Source: Butyrivibrio sp. MC2013
Lineage (GTDB): Bacteria; Bacillota; Clostridia; Lachnospirales; Lachnospiraceae
DNA: 64,000 nucleotides
Reading direction: 5' to 3'
Assembly (NCBI RefSeq): GCF_000424585.1
Contig: NZ_AUKE01000004.1
Location: 62,001-126,000, forward strand
Below the pieces are notes generated by a model that saw nothing but the letters and a program-made list of their open reading frames with translations, was not told the DNA's origin and searched no databases. The position numbers were made by a program, and so were the translations under genes. Below, in pieces: positions 9,254 through 18,023 of the stretch (its first letter is position 1; each line of letters begins with the position of its first letter).

Positions 9254-10636
9254 TCAAAAATCCACGAATCTAATCTGATTCATTTGGCCATCGGTATCAT
9301 CAAAACACACGACATACGGGCTACCTGATTTAATTACGTGATGAACATCTATCGGAAGATCATCAAAAACAATCCCTTCAACGAGTTGAGAATATAAAGG
9401 AAATGCAGGAACATTTATCCTAGTGTCTCCATCCTCAGTTCGCACTAAAAGAATTCGATCTTGATTTGTATCATTTGTCACTGAAAGATGAATACCGTCA
9501 CTATCTCTCCATACGGATCCAACATATAATTGATCCGTGTCTTCTACATTGTTTATTGTCAAAACACTTGATGTATCTCGATCAATGCAATAATGCTTTC
9601 CCCACTTTTTAGCGCAACCCAGTCTAACATTACTCATCGTAGTATGAATCCCAGGTTTACCTGCAGCAGTAGTAACATAAAGAGTATATCCACCTCCGTT
9701 AAAAAAACAATCCTCAATCGTAAAATTCGGGCACTCAGTCTTATTTGTTGCAATTATACATGAATTTACAGCATTTTCTGTCACTTCTACAGGGTAAATC
9801 AAATTAGGAACTTCAATACGAACATTTTTTAAATGAATATTATCACACTCTTCAGTACCACTAATAATCTGAATACCGTCTGTATGGCCTAAAGGATTTC
9901 CTAGAACATAACTAGGATTAGGATGTATCAAATCCGAAATATATGAATCATATACAGATACATGTCTACTAATATCCAGCGCATCCTTGTTGGCACCACC
10001 AAAATAGCAATTACGAAAAGTAGCATGCGAAGCAGTAACCTTATTAAAACTACAATTATTGAAAATAGCAACCACGCCACCATCATTATCTGTAGTTGAA
10101 AATTCTTTAAACCTACAATTGTTAAAAACAACAGTTTTTGAAGTTCCTACATCTTTCAAATCAGCGTAGAAAAATGAAGTTTTATTAAACTGAAAATCTG
10201 TATCCGAAAAAACTATTTCATCAGGATAATTTACACTATATTTAGGCTGAAAAGTGATAACTCCGTCAGTTCTTATCTTAACAGGCAAATTTAATGAATC
10301 AACATTATCGGGCGAAACAACCAAAGACATGTTTTTTTCATTACACCCTGTATTGTATTTATCAGGAATGACCATCAAATCACGTTCCATTTTTGAATAT
10401 ACAGAACTATAATCCTCTGTATATGTCCCTTGACTATCCGTTTCTGATGTACCAGCATTTGATGTTGTTTCATCAGTCAAAGGCACTATTGGGTTCACAA
10501 TCAGCTGTTCACCAAACTCACTCTTTTGAAAAGAGGAAACAAATGACATAGTGAAAACGACACCAGCAAAAAGAATGACTATAAGAAATGCGGATAGCAC
10601 TGCCTTTTTTCCGGTAAACACATATTTCTCACCCAT
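9254..10636 (-). CDS. Membrane-anchored right-handed beta-helix protein
   Basis: A 460-residue protein with one N-terminal membrane segment (AVLSAFLIVILFAGVVFTMSF) followed by an extracytoplasmic region. From about residue 140 to 370 it shows parallel beta-helix rungs: repeated short units such as VVFNNCRF, AIFNNCSF, ATFRNCYF and SVYDSYISDL, each with Asn/Cys/Phe in matching positions. Such folds bind or cleave polysaccharides, so a role in processing or anchoring the exported polymer is inferred. The ATG at 10636 is chosen because AAGGAG lies 8 bases upstream and the longer reading frame has no ribosome site. No catalytic residues of a known lyase family are recognised. Confidence 0.75.
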   Translation of the reverse strand: MGEKYVFTGKKAVLSAFLIVILFAGVVFTMSFVSSFQKSEFGEQLIVNPIVPLTDETTSNAGTSETDSQGTYTEDYSSVYSKMERDLMVIPDKYNTGCNEKNMSLVVSPDNVDSLNLPVKIRTDGVITFQPKYSVNYPDEIVFSDTDFQFNKTSFFYADLKDVGTSKTVVFNNCRFKEFSTTDNDGGVVAIFNNCSFNKVTASHATFRNCYFGGANKDALDISRHVSVYDSYISDLIHPNPSYVLGNPLGHTDGIQIISGTEECDNIHLKNVRIEVPNLIYPVEVTENAVNSCIIATNKTECPNFTIEDCFFNGGGYTLYVTTAAGKPGIHTTMSNVRLGCAKKWGKHYCIDRDTSSVLTINNVEDTDQLYVGSVWRDSDGIHLSVTNDTNQDRILLVRTEDGDTRINVPAFPLYSQLVEGIVFDDLPIDVHHVIKSGSPYVVCFDDTDGQMNQIRFVDF

Positions 10637-10893
10637 AGCAAGTCTCCTTCTAAATTTTAATATTACTACTCTTAAGACCATACTATATATCGGATAATAA
10701 TTTCATTTTTCAAAGCAGAATTAACGCAAACAAGGTGAATTTAAGATTATAACGCTATGCATTCCATTACAAAATTACTTTCAATGTATTCCGCCTCAGC
10801 AAATAAATAACAACCATAATATTAACATTGTATATATCTTATAAACAATCATAATACATAGCACTTTTGTAATCCAGGCGCAATTATATAATA

Positions 10894-12420
10894 TTATGAT
10901 TTTGACACGATTTTAATTATCTTTTCGGTTATCATTCTGAATTCTTTTGTTCTGCAAAACACAGCAATAATAACTCCATTAACAGTAACCGTACATATAA
11001 TCCCCTTTAATATCATCACCGCAAAACCAGCTCCTGTAATCAATGATGTCAACCTAACAGATAGAGCACATATCACCAAAGCGACAATATAATATTTAAA
11101 CAGTTTGAAATAGTATCCAAAAACATTAGCATTAAAATAATACTTATATAAAACAAATCCTTCAATCCATATAGCGACCGATAACATACTAACAATTGTA
11201 CCTAGCTTTACGCCCATGATACCAAACTTAATTGTTAATGGAATCGATACCACAAGATTCACAAATGCCTCTAACAAAGCCTTATACCTGTCATTATAAA
11301 ATGTTCCAGTTGCATTTCTCATAATAAGTGCAGGGTTCCTCATTCCTCCTAAGAAGAAGTATGCAGCAAAAACATAAACCGTGGATACATCAAGGAGATA
11401 ATGTTTTCCAAGCCATACTGCAATAAAAGGCTGAATCAGACACACAAATCCAGTGGCTATAAACGTATATATCCAAAAGGAAAAAAATATCATTCCATCA
11501 AAAACTTCCAGACTTCTTTTCCTATCTGCAGATGCAACAAGATTACCAAAGCTAGCTGTAAACGATGTAAATACACGATTGATCAATGATGATGCTGTGG
11601 TAATGATCAGATTATAATTTGAGAAAGACCCAAGCGCCACAAGTCCAATTAGTTTAGATATTATTATGCTGTCAGTACCGCTAACAATAACGCTACCAAT
11701 TTTATGCATCAGCATTGCTTTTATATTCTTTTTTATTTCATCATACTTTACTTTAGCAAGTGGAGTAATATCTTTCTCTTTGATATATGGATATTTATTA
11801 TCAGCAATATAAGAATTAAGAACATTTTCTCCAAGTGAAAACAGGATTTGCACACTAAGATATAACAAAAAGCTACGAGAAATGAGTAAAACAACCACTT
11901 GAAACAAACGAGACAACACTGAGAAAATCGATGAAACAATAGTGGGAATATATTCTTCCTGATTACAGGTAATCAATGTCTTTTTGTAAACAAGGAAATA
12001 CGATACCCCCGAGTTTAACACATACATAACATAATAAAGTCTTATAAGTGGAATATCAGGCATTTCCTTGATAAAAACCTGAAGGAAAGGTGTGATACTG
12101 CATCCAACAACAATGATAACCGTGCCAATTGTTGTATACATCTTCTTGTAAAGATGCATCAAACTCTTAATCTCTTCTGTATTTCTGTCAGCTATAGGCT
12201 TATACATAGCATAAGACATAGCTGTTCCAATACCTAACTCAGAAAGAGAAAGCATATTCAATATATCCGAAAATAGACCATTTAGTCCAAGATATTCATT
12301 TGAAAGCATCCTTACAAACACGCCTCTGCAAATAAACTGTAGAAGCATTCCAAATATTGCACCTATAAATGATATTGATGCATTTCTAGCACTATTAACT
12401 GTCCTACTCTTTACTGCCAT
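10894..12420 (-). CDS. Wzx-type polysaccharide flippase
   Basis: A 508-residue polytopic membrane protein of the MOP superfamily (polysaccharide/oligosaccharide exporter). The N-terminus SARNASISFIGAIFGMLLQFICRGVFVRML and the following LGLNGLFSDILNMLSLSELGIG are characteristic, and about 12-14 hydrophobic segments follow. It would flip lipid-linked repeat units across the membrane, before polymerisation by the Wzy at 23 kb. It is transcribed on the minus strand, upstream of the beta-helix gene. The IS110-family element lies immediately upstream, so its native promoter may have been displaced. Confidence 0.88.
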   Translation of the reverse strand: MAVKSRTVNSARNASISFIGAIFGMLLQFICRGVFVRMLSNEYLGLNGLFSDILNMLSLSELGIGTAMSYAMYKPIADRNTEEIKSLMHLYKKMYTTIGTVIIVVGCSITPFLQVFIKEMPDIPLIRLYYVMYVLNSGVSYFLVYKKTLITCNQEEYIPTIVSSIFSVLSRLFQVVVLLISRSFLLYLSVQILFSLGENVLNSYIADNKYPYIKEKDITPLAKVKYDEIKKNIKAMLMHKIGSVIVSGTDSIIISKLIGLVALGSFSNYNLIITTASSLINRVFTSFTASFGNLVASADRKRSLEVFDGMIFFSFWIYTFIATGFVCLIQPFIAVWLGKHYLLDVSTVYVFAAYFFLGGMRNPALIMRNATGTFYNDRYKALLEAFVNLVVSIPLTIKFGIMGVKLGTIVSMLSVAIWIEGFVLYKYYFNANVFGYYFKLFKYYIVALVICALSVRLTSLITGAGFAVMILKGIICTVTVNGVIIAVFCRTKEFRMITEKIIKIVSKS

Positions 12421-12915
12421 TTCTTCCTTGTATGATCCATTTAGAAGCTAAGGATCACACTTTCCTTCCTATAATTTCAAGCCCAAATTTCAGTATTTAT
12501 GAGCTTTTTGTTTATTGATATACCTCTTTAACAGGAGCTAGTGGTGATGAATAGTCATATATCATGTACTAAATAGCTGATTGAAGGTAACACTAATAAA
12601 GCATCCCTTTGTTTGCTCTATAAAGGCTATAATTCCTTTGATCAACTATGATGGTGAACCTTCCGTGTCTAAAGGGATCGTGTCCCAACTTCCTTCGTCC
12701 CACCTACTCATACACCAAGTGCCAGCAAAGCTTTCTTGCAGGGTCTAGGCCCTATGGAGAGAACTCCCGCCAGCTACAGCTCTTGTTTGTCTTTGGTACT
12801 TACTAACTGACCTATATGTCTTGAATGGTACCGACAAGCGGTGGACGCAATCCATTAAAGGCATATGTTGGTAGTTGTTCTGTAGGAGATGTCCCCCTAC
12901 TGTTAACGGGTTACC

Positions 12916-12972
12916 ATCCGGAACCCTGCTCAGCTGTCGCACTGCATTCAACAGCTCGGCAGGATTCCGGAT
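12916..12972 (-). ncRNA. Candidate bridge-RNA hairpin downstream of the IS110 transposase
   Basis: Just past the transposase stop, 22 bases at 12916-12937 pair with 12951-12972 with 19 matches and a 13-base loop. This is the strongest hairpin in the element end. In the IS1111 subgroup of IS110-family elements the bridge RNA lies downstream of the transposase, which would fit; this is an inference from structure and position only. The structured RNA may extend towards 12560. Confidence 0.4.
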
Positions 12973-12985
12973 ATGTGATACTTAT

Positions 12986-14425
12986 TTATGCAGCTACTGT
13001 CTCAGCGTTATCAAATCTCTTGATATCATCAAGCATCTTTTGAGGGTCATAAATGACGCCTTTCTTGAGGATCGCAAATATAATCCTCAGAAGCTTGCAT
13101 GCTATAACTATCAGCGACTGCATCTTCTTTAGCGGATTCTTCGGCCGTGTAGTGTAGTACTCATGTATCAACTGGAATTCTTCAGCATGAGCCACAACTG
13201 ATTTAGCTCCTTGGAACAGCCAGGTTCGCAGTTCTTTGCGTCCTCTGTGGCTTATCTTTGTTTCGCCATTATGCTTGCCCGAACTGCATGCAACAAGGTT
13301 TAATCCACTTAGTTTCTGTATTTCCTTAACATCGTCAAATCTATCAATATCCCCCATTGAAGATATGATCCCTGCAACTATGTTCTGACCCAACCCAGAT
13401 ATTTCAAGGATGTTTTCAGCGTGTGGTATTTCCATGCATTTCGCATTGATAGCGGCCTCCACTTCCGAAAGTTTATCACCCAGAGAGAGCATTTCTTCCA
13501 CAAACCATCTGACAGCTTCTCTGTCGTATTCTGCACCTTCATTTCTTCCCACGCTTGTACTGGCGTATCTGAATAGTTCAGTTGCCCTGCTATAGCCGCG
13601 TCCTCTTAGCTTAGCATTGTGCCAAATCTCTCTTATGCCATCTTCACCCAATGCAACTATGTCCTCTGGAAATGGCGCAACCTTGAGCACTTCTAAAGCA
13701 AAACTTCCATCCACTTTTCCAAATGCGTCCTTATATTCAGGAAAGTGAATCTTCATTAGCCTGTGCATCCTGTTTGCACAACGGATCCTGTTCTCGGTAA
13801 GCTGACTCCTTAGAAGCGAGAGACTACGCAGATCTGCGTATATGCCCTCTGGAAGATATGGCATACCATAGTTTCCGTTCATTACCAGATTTGCTATTAC
13901 TTTGGGATCTTTTCTGTCATCCTTTAACTGGCTGTTGTCTTCAACCTCCTTTGTCTGCTTGACTGCATATGGATTTACCTGTACAACACTGATACCATTG
14001 CTTATAAGCCATGTCGCTATACAGAACCAGTAATGACCTGTAGGCTCAAGTCCTAATACTATCTGCTTTTTGCCATTTACTGCAGCAAGCTCAACCATCC
14101 ATGCCTTTGCAGCTTCAAATCCTTCTTCATTATTCGTGAATGAAAATGGTTTTTTGCTGAGTTCTCTGCCTCGTATATCTATAGCTCTCAGATAATGAGT
14201 TTCACTGCCTATATCGCATCCTACTATAAGCATGTCCTCCGATATAAAAGAGAGCTTGGCATTCTTATCAAACTTTCCTGATGCTTCCAGATCATGCCAG
14301 GTCTTAGCCTGCATTGTCTTGAGAAGATCATCGATTCTTGACTGTCTTTCTTCGGCTGATAAAGTGTTTATCACCGAGAAAGCTTTGTTTACTTGATTTT
14401 TGTTTTCATTTGCTTTAGCATTCAT
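12986..14425 (-). CDS. IS110-family transposase (DEDD recombinase)
   Basis: A 479-residue transposase. The N-terminal RuvC-like DEDD domain shows LIVGCDIGSETH and later GLEPTGHYW, with KDDRKDPKVIANL further on. The C-terminal transposase_20 domain shows EISGLGQNIVAGIISSMGDI, KLSGLNLVACSSG and SHRGRKELRTWL, including the conserved serine region. A roughly 65-residue N-terminal extension makes it longer than a typical 400-residue member. It appears intact. The AGAGG ribosome site 8 bases before the ATG lies inside a stem (14431-14498), which could hold translation down. Inserted on the minus strand between the flippase gene and an IS110 remnant. Confidence 0.93.
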   Translation of the reverse strand: MNAKANENKNQVNKAFSVINTLSAEERQSRIDDLLKTMQAKTWHDLEASGKFDKNAKLSFISEDMLIVGCDIGSETHYLRAIDIRGRELSKKPFSFTNNEEGFEAAKAWMVELAAVNGKKQIVLGLEPTGHYWFCIATWLISNGISVVQVNPYAVKQTKEVEDNSQLKDDRKDPKVIANLVMNGNYGMPYLPEGIYADLRSLSLLRSQLTENRIRCANRMHRLMKIHFPEYKDAFGKVDGSFALEVLKVAPFPEDIVALGEDGIREIWHNAKLRGRGYSRATELFRYASTSVGRNEGAEYDREAVRWFVEEMLSLGDKLSEVEAAINAKCMEIPHAENILEISGLGQNIVAGIISSMGDIDRFDDVKEIQKLSGLNLVACSSGKHNGETKISHRGRKELRTWLFQGAKSVVAHAEEFQLIHEYYTTRPKNPLKKMQSLIVIACKLLRIIFAILKKGVIYDPQKMLDDIKRFDNAETVAA

Positions 14426-14430
14426 GTAAG

Positions 14431-14498
14431 ATACCTCTTGTAGTCTTGGATTATTACCAACTGCCAGGTCAGTAACAATCCAACTTTACTCGAGGTAT
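14431..14498 (-). promoter_or_regulatory. Hairpin sequestering the transposase ribosome-binding site
   Basis: ATACCTC (14431-14437) pairs with GAGGTAT (14492-14498), and inside it TTGGATTATTAC (14446-14457) pairs with GTAACAATCCAA (14472-14483) apart from one mismatch. Read on the minus strand, the outer stem includes the transposase Shine-Dalgarno sequence. Such structures commonly limit transposase translation from read-through transcripts; it could also belong to a bridge RNA. Confidence 0.5.
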
Positions 14499-14767
14499 TC
14501 TTTTTAGGTCAATCCCTGTTTAAATCATACAGGAAGCTTTCTTTTTCATATAGTGGTTCAATACAACTCAGATACTGTGGACTTTTGATTTTTCTTTGTA
14601 GCTATGACTACTCTACGGGAGTGTATTGCCGCTACCTTTATCTGAATTGTTTATAACTGGATGTTGCCATAAGCATTGCTTATGCGTACTTATTTCTATC
14701 AAGTCTACAATGATAATCGTTAGTGGATATCACGGTATCAGACTTTTTGAAAGAGAGGTACAACCTC

Positions 14768-14980
14768 ATGATCTATGTTGGCGTTGATATTGCCAAACTC
14801 AACCACTTCGCCTCTGCGGTTTCTTCCGAGGGTGACATACTCATCGAGCCGTTTAAAATCACAAATGACAATGATGGCTTCCGACTGCTGATCTCCAAGC
14901 TCGAATCACTCGTTTTCATAGCTGGTCTCACTTTACATTTTTACCATAATATTGTAAGATATCCTTCGATATGCCTGTAA
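14768..14980 (+). pseudogene. Truncated second IS110-family transposase
   Basis: The frame begins with a good ribosome site (GAGAGGT) and reads MIYVGVDIAKLNHFASAV, the DEDD-domain start of IS110 transposases, continuing with FKITNDNDGFRLLISKLESL. After about 50 residues the sequence decays (a degenerate echo of the GLEST..HY..N.VRY motif) and stops at about 70 residues, against about 400 in an intact protein. It differs clearly from the intact IS110 transposase on the opposite strand, so it is a different element. Confidence 0.8.
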
Positions 14981-15352
14981 AAGTATATCATAATAGTGTA
15001 TCAATCCACAATCAATGATTCTCTTTGACTTCAAAAAAACAGTAATATATTTAATTGATATAATATAGACTCAACAAACACAAAATATAAGCATCGAGAT
15101 ATGTCGCCGATTATTTGAAAGACCTTTTCAAAACATGCAATATGACTTTTTCATTTCATATGAACATTAAACACAGATATTGCCATTAGCAAAATACCAT
15201 TGATTGAATAAATAATTATATTGCATTCAAAAAATAGCATAGTAAAATCGGAATCAAATAACCAAAAAACATAAACTCATTTGAGAACAAAAATTCACAA
15301 ATCTTAATGGATATTAATTCAAAGAACTCTCTATCTACCAAAAAGGAATAAT
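14981..15352. other. AT-rich gene-free stretch
   Basis: No coding frame, repeat or clear hairpin is seen beyond the decayed IS110 tail. It presumably holds the promoter of the gene at 15353. Confidence 0.4.
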
Positions 15353-16519
15353 ATGTCTAAGAAAAAAACAATAATCAAATATTGTTCAGGTTGCGGATTA
15401 TGCAAATCAGAAAACAAAGCTTCATTATCAGTTAATAATAAAGGTTTCCTCACTCCTTCGTCTGAAAGTATTAATATGGAGTTTTGTCTTAATATTTGTC
15501 CTTCCGCAGGTCAAAATCTCCAATCCAATAAAATTTGGGGAAGCGAATCCGATTCCATATACTATGCGTGGTCATCAAACAGCAAGATTCGCAAATCCGC
15601 ATCTTCCGGTGGAGTATTATCCTCACTATGTATATACCTGCTTGAAAACAAGCTTGTAGACGGAATAATTCAAACAACAGTTTCAGAAGACTGTGTTTAT
15701 GGAACCAAAACCATTATCAGCCGAAGCGCATCTGAAGTATTAAAATGCTCAGGTAGCAGATACTCTATATCATCTCCGCTTTCTGAACTTAGTTATTTAA
15801 TTAATCCCAATGAAAAATATGCTTTTGTAGGAAAGCCTTGTGATGTAGCAGCTTTACGATCATATAAAGATAAGTATCAGCAATATGATAATATAGTTTA
15901 TCTGTTTTCATTTTTCTGCGCTGGTTTACCCAGCAATGACGCCCAAAATAAACTACTGAACCGTTTAAATACAAATAATGTAAAGTGCAAAAGCCTTCAA
16001 TATAGAGGAAATGGTTGGCCAGGAAGCGCCACTGCTGTAAATAATGACAACACTATATCGACAATGTCTTACAGCGAATCATGGGGCGGTATATTAGGAC
16101 GTGATGTTAATCTTTTATGCCGATTTTGCTACGACGGAATAGGAATCAGTGCTGATATTTCGTGCGGAGACGCATGGTATGTTAATAGTGACAACACTCC
16201 TGACTTCACCGAAAAAGAAGGTAGAAATGTAGTATTCCTGAGAACAGAAAATGGGAAAGTATTATTTGAAAACTGTATAAAATCCGGAACAATAAGCGGA
16301 ATCATTAATACCGGATCCGAACTAAAATATATACAAAATTATCAATATAAACGTAGAGCAACAATGCTTTCTTCTATCATAGCTCTTAAACTAATGGGAC
16401 GTCCTGTTCCGTTTTACAGTTTTAAGCTAATGCTCGCAACAGCCAAGCATGCATCTATCGCTTCGCATTTCAAACAATTTGTCGGTATAATAAAGAGATG
16501 TATTTACAAAAAAATATAA
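15353..16519 (+). CDS. Coenzyme F420 hydrogenase beta-subunit-like protein
   Basis: A 388-residue FrhB-family protein found in exopolysaccharide loci. The N-terminus carries a ferredoxin-like CSGCGLC cluster motif and a later CLNICP. Further signatures are SASSGGVLSSL, VGKPCDVAALRSY and CRFCYDG...ADISCGDAW, typical of the FrhB/FdhB iron-sulfur flavoprotein fold. In polysaccharide clusters such proteins accompany pyruvyl transferases; here one is present at 6 kb. The redox role in glycan assembly is not established. AAAGGAA precedes the ATG. Codon use is AT-rich like the pyruvyl transferase, supporting a shared origin. Confidence 0.85.
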   Translation: MSKKKTIIKYCSGCGLCKSENKASLSVNNKGFLTPSSESINMEFCLNICPSAGQNLQSNKIWGSESDSIYYAWSSNSKIRKSASSGGVLSSLCIYLLENKLVDGIIQTTVSEDCVYGTKTIISRSASEVLKCSGSRYSISSPLSELSYLINPNEKYAFVGKPCDVAALRSYKDKYQQYDNIVYLFSFFCAGLPSNDAQNKLLNRLNTNNVKCKSLQYRGNGWPGSATAVNNDNTISTMSYSESWGGILGRDVNLLCRFCYDGIGISADISCGDAWYVNSDNTPDFTEKEGRNVVFLRTENGKVLFENCIKSGTISGIINTGSELKYIQNYQYKRRATMLSSIIALKLMGRPVPFYSFKLMLATAKHASIASHFKQFVGIIKRCIYKKI

Positions 16520-16553
16520 CACATATAAATATATGCAGTGATTCCCACTAGCA

Positions 16554-16601
16554 AAAGCCCTCCAAACAGTATTAACTTGAAAATACTGTTTGGAGGGCTT
16601 T
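16554..16601. terminator. Strong bidirectional terminator
   Basis: A perfect 20-bp stem with an 8-base loop, AAAGCCCTCCAAACAGTATT (16554-16573) with its complement at 16582-16601. It separates the convergent FrhB-like and Alg13-like genes and has A- and T-rich flanks. Confidence 0.88.
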
Positions 16602-16641
16602 ATATAATAAAATTATGATGTCGATAAATCCGTCGATCAAA

Positions 16642-17181
16642 TTACAATATACTTATATTACTTAATTTGCCATGTTTTTTCCCAGAATATCCGTCACTAT
16701 AATCTCTTGTTATAAAACCACTTATAGCATCAATAATCCTGTCTGTATTAGATTGATACTCTGAAAATTCCATATTTCCAATATGGCTATAAATATCTCC
16801 CAGCTTACTAATATCATAACAAGCGCATATTAAATGTTGGGATTCATCAAACTGCCTTAATATTTGAAGCTGATGATCATCAACATACTCTCCATATTTG
16901 GCCAACCTAGGAACAGCTATTACCTTCTTACCTGCTTTTACAGCAGTAATTATAGCACCTGTACCAGCGTGGGTAATAACTATCTTACTTCTATTCATCA
17001 AGCTGCAGAACTCATCACGCTCAATGAACTTACTATATTTATAATGAAGTGGTTTATAATCACTCTCACCTACCTGAGCAAACACTTCATCTTTGATTAC
17101 GCCAGAAGCTACTAGATCATCAACTGCTTTAAGGAGTCTATTAAACTGAAATTTCTGGGATCCAAGTGTAACAAAAACCAT
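16642..17181 (-). CDS. Alg13/PssE-like glycosyltransferase catalytic subunit
   Basis: A small (179-residue) GT28-type C-terminal domain protein. The start MVFVTLGSQKFQFNRLL and the nucleotide-sugar-binding region ISHAGTGAII-like stretch (here IVITHAGTGAIITAVKAGKKVIAVPR) are characteristic. With the Alg14-like partner encoded directly upstream it would form a two-part enzyme that adds the second sugar to a lipid-linked intermediate at the inner membrane face, as for Cps14F/G or PssD/PssE. The second of two adjacent ATGs is preferred because AAGGAGG lies at the better distance. It is last in the minus-strand polysaccharide operon. Confidence 0.88.
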   Translation of the reverse strand: MVFVTLGSQKFQFNRLLKAVDDLVASGVIKDEVFAQVGESDYKPLHYKYSKFIERDEFCSLMNRSKIVITHAGTGAIITAVKAGKKVIAVPRLAKYGEYVDDHQLQILRQFDESQHLICACYDISKLGDIYSHIGNMEFSEYQSNTDRIIDAISGFITRDYSDGYSGKKHGKLSNISIL

Positions 17182-17205
17182 CATTTCCTCCTTATAAGCA
17201 TTTAG

Positions 17206-17709
17206 TTAGTATATTCCTCCATAGTACTTAGCATTAGGATATACTTTTAACATTTCTTTCCACTGAACAATAAACATGTCGGCAAATTTATACATAACTC
17301 TCCCACTAAGTGTTCCACTATTAACCTTAGCAAAAGATTCAATATATATAACTTTAATACCAACAAGTTTTGAGATAAAGCAGATAGGCAAAGTCGCCAA
17401 TACTCCAGTACTGATCAAATAATTAGGCTTCTCTTTAATGAGAATCCTTATAGATCTAACCGCATTGGTAATTGTATTAAGAACAAATGTCTTCTCATGC
17501 CTATTAGTCTGCTTTAAATAATAGGTATTCAGATCCGGATCCGGAGTAGAATATGCAGTTTTTTCTGTAACAAGAAATCCGTCATACTTAAGTGCAAGAG
17601 GCTTTAACATCATTATCTGCTCAAGATGACCACCCGAAGATGCAGCAAGACAAATCTTAATTTTCCTTTCGTCGTCAAAAGAAAAACCTTCAAAACTATT
17701 ATTCCCCAT
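17206..17709 (-). CDS. Alg14/PssD-like membrane subunit of glycosyltransferase
   Basis: A 167-residue Alg14-family protein. Visible motifs are ICLAASSGGHLEQIMML, FLVTEKTAYSTPDP, PNYLISTGVLATLPICF and the acidic/glycine-rich start of the donor-side fold. In the family this subunit anchors and recruits the Alg13-like catalytic subunit, which is encoded immediately downstream. AGGAGTT lies upstream; a GTG codon just before the ATG is an alternative start. About 310 bases with a decayed frame separate it from the preceding GT2 gene. Confidence 0.87.
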   Translation of the reverse strand: MGNNSFEGFSFDDERKIKICLAASSGGHLEQIMMLKPLALKYDGFLVTEKTAYSTPDPDLNTYYLKQTNRHEKTFVLNTITNAVRSIRILIKEKPNYLISTGVLATLPICFISKLVGIKVIYIESFAKVNSGTLSGRVMYKFADMFIVQWKEMLKVYPNAKYYGGIY

Positions 17710-17750
17710 CACTTTAACTCCTAAACCAATCCCTAAAAGGATCAGCTATC

Positions 17751-17876
17751 TCAAATAAACAAGCGTTCACCCAAAGAACTGTTTATCTGATAAAAACCCT
17801 TAACCTCGATCATTTGGCTAACCACAGCTCTCAAATATGATGCACCTAATCCACCACGATCAAGTACATTATATTC
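17751..17876 (-). pseudogene. Short decayed coding remnant
   Basis: In the 310-base gap between the Alg14-like and GT2 genes one minus-strand frame is open for 41 codons, with protein-like content (reading NVLDRGGLGASYLRAVVSQM and ending in SSLGERLFI), but it has no start. It may be the tail of a lost polysaccharide gene. I do not recognise the family. The rest of the gap (17877-18023) shows nothing. Confidence 0.3.
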
Positions 17877-18023
17877 TTACTATAAAGACACCCCATCTTT
17901 TAGCAATAAAACGAAAAAGCCAGCTGTCATAGCCATTGAAATTACTTATTCATGTTAACATAAAAAACATCTTAAAAATTATCATATTTCAGAGTATTTT
18001 TGAATGGCATCTTATAGTTCTAA

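Larger units (their letters stand above)
12560..14500 (-). mobile_element. IS110-family insertion element, boundaries approximate
   Basis: An intact IS110-family transposase gene is flanked by long structured noncoding sequence: roughly 430 bases after the gene and about 75 bases before it. IS110-family elements carry a noncoding bridge RNA in one end and lack conventional terminal repeats, so exact ends cannot be fixed by eye. GC content is higher than in the flanking polysaccharide genes. Confidence 0.6.

Noticed and set aside
9110-9328. 72-codon plus-strand frame with an AAAGGAG site
   Set aside because: It runs into the 3' end of the beta-helix gene on the other strand, its sequence is not protein-like, and the ribosome-site match is probably chance.
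12745-13132. Small frames downstream of the IS110 transposase
   Set aside because: They overlap structured noncoding sequence or the transposase end on both strands and show no protein-like pattern.
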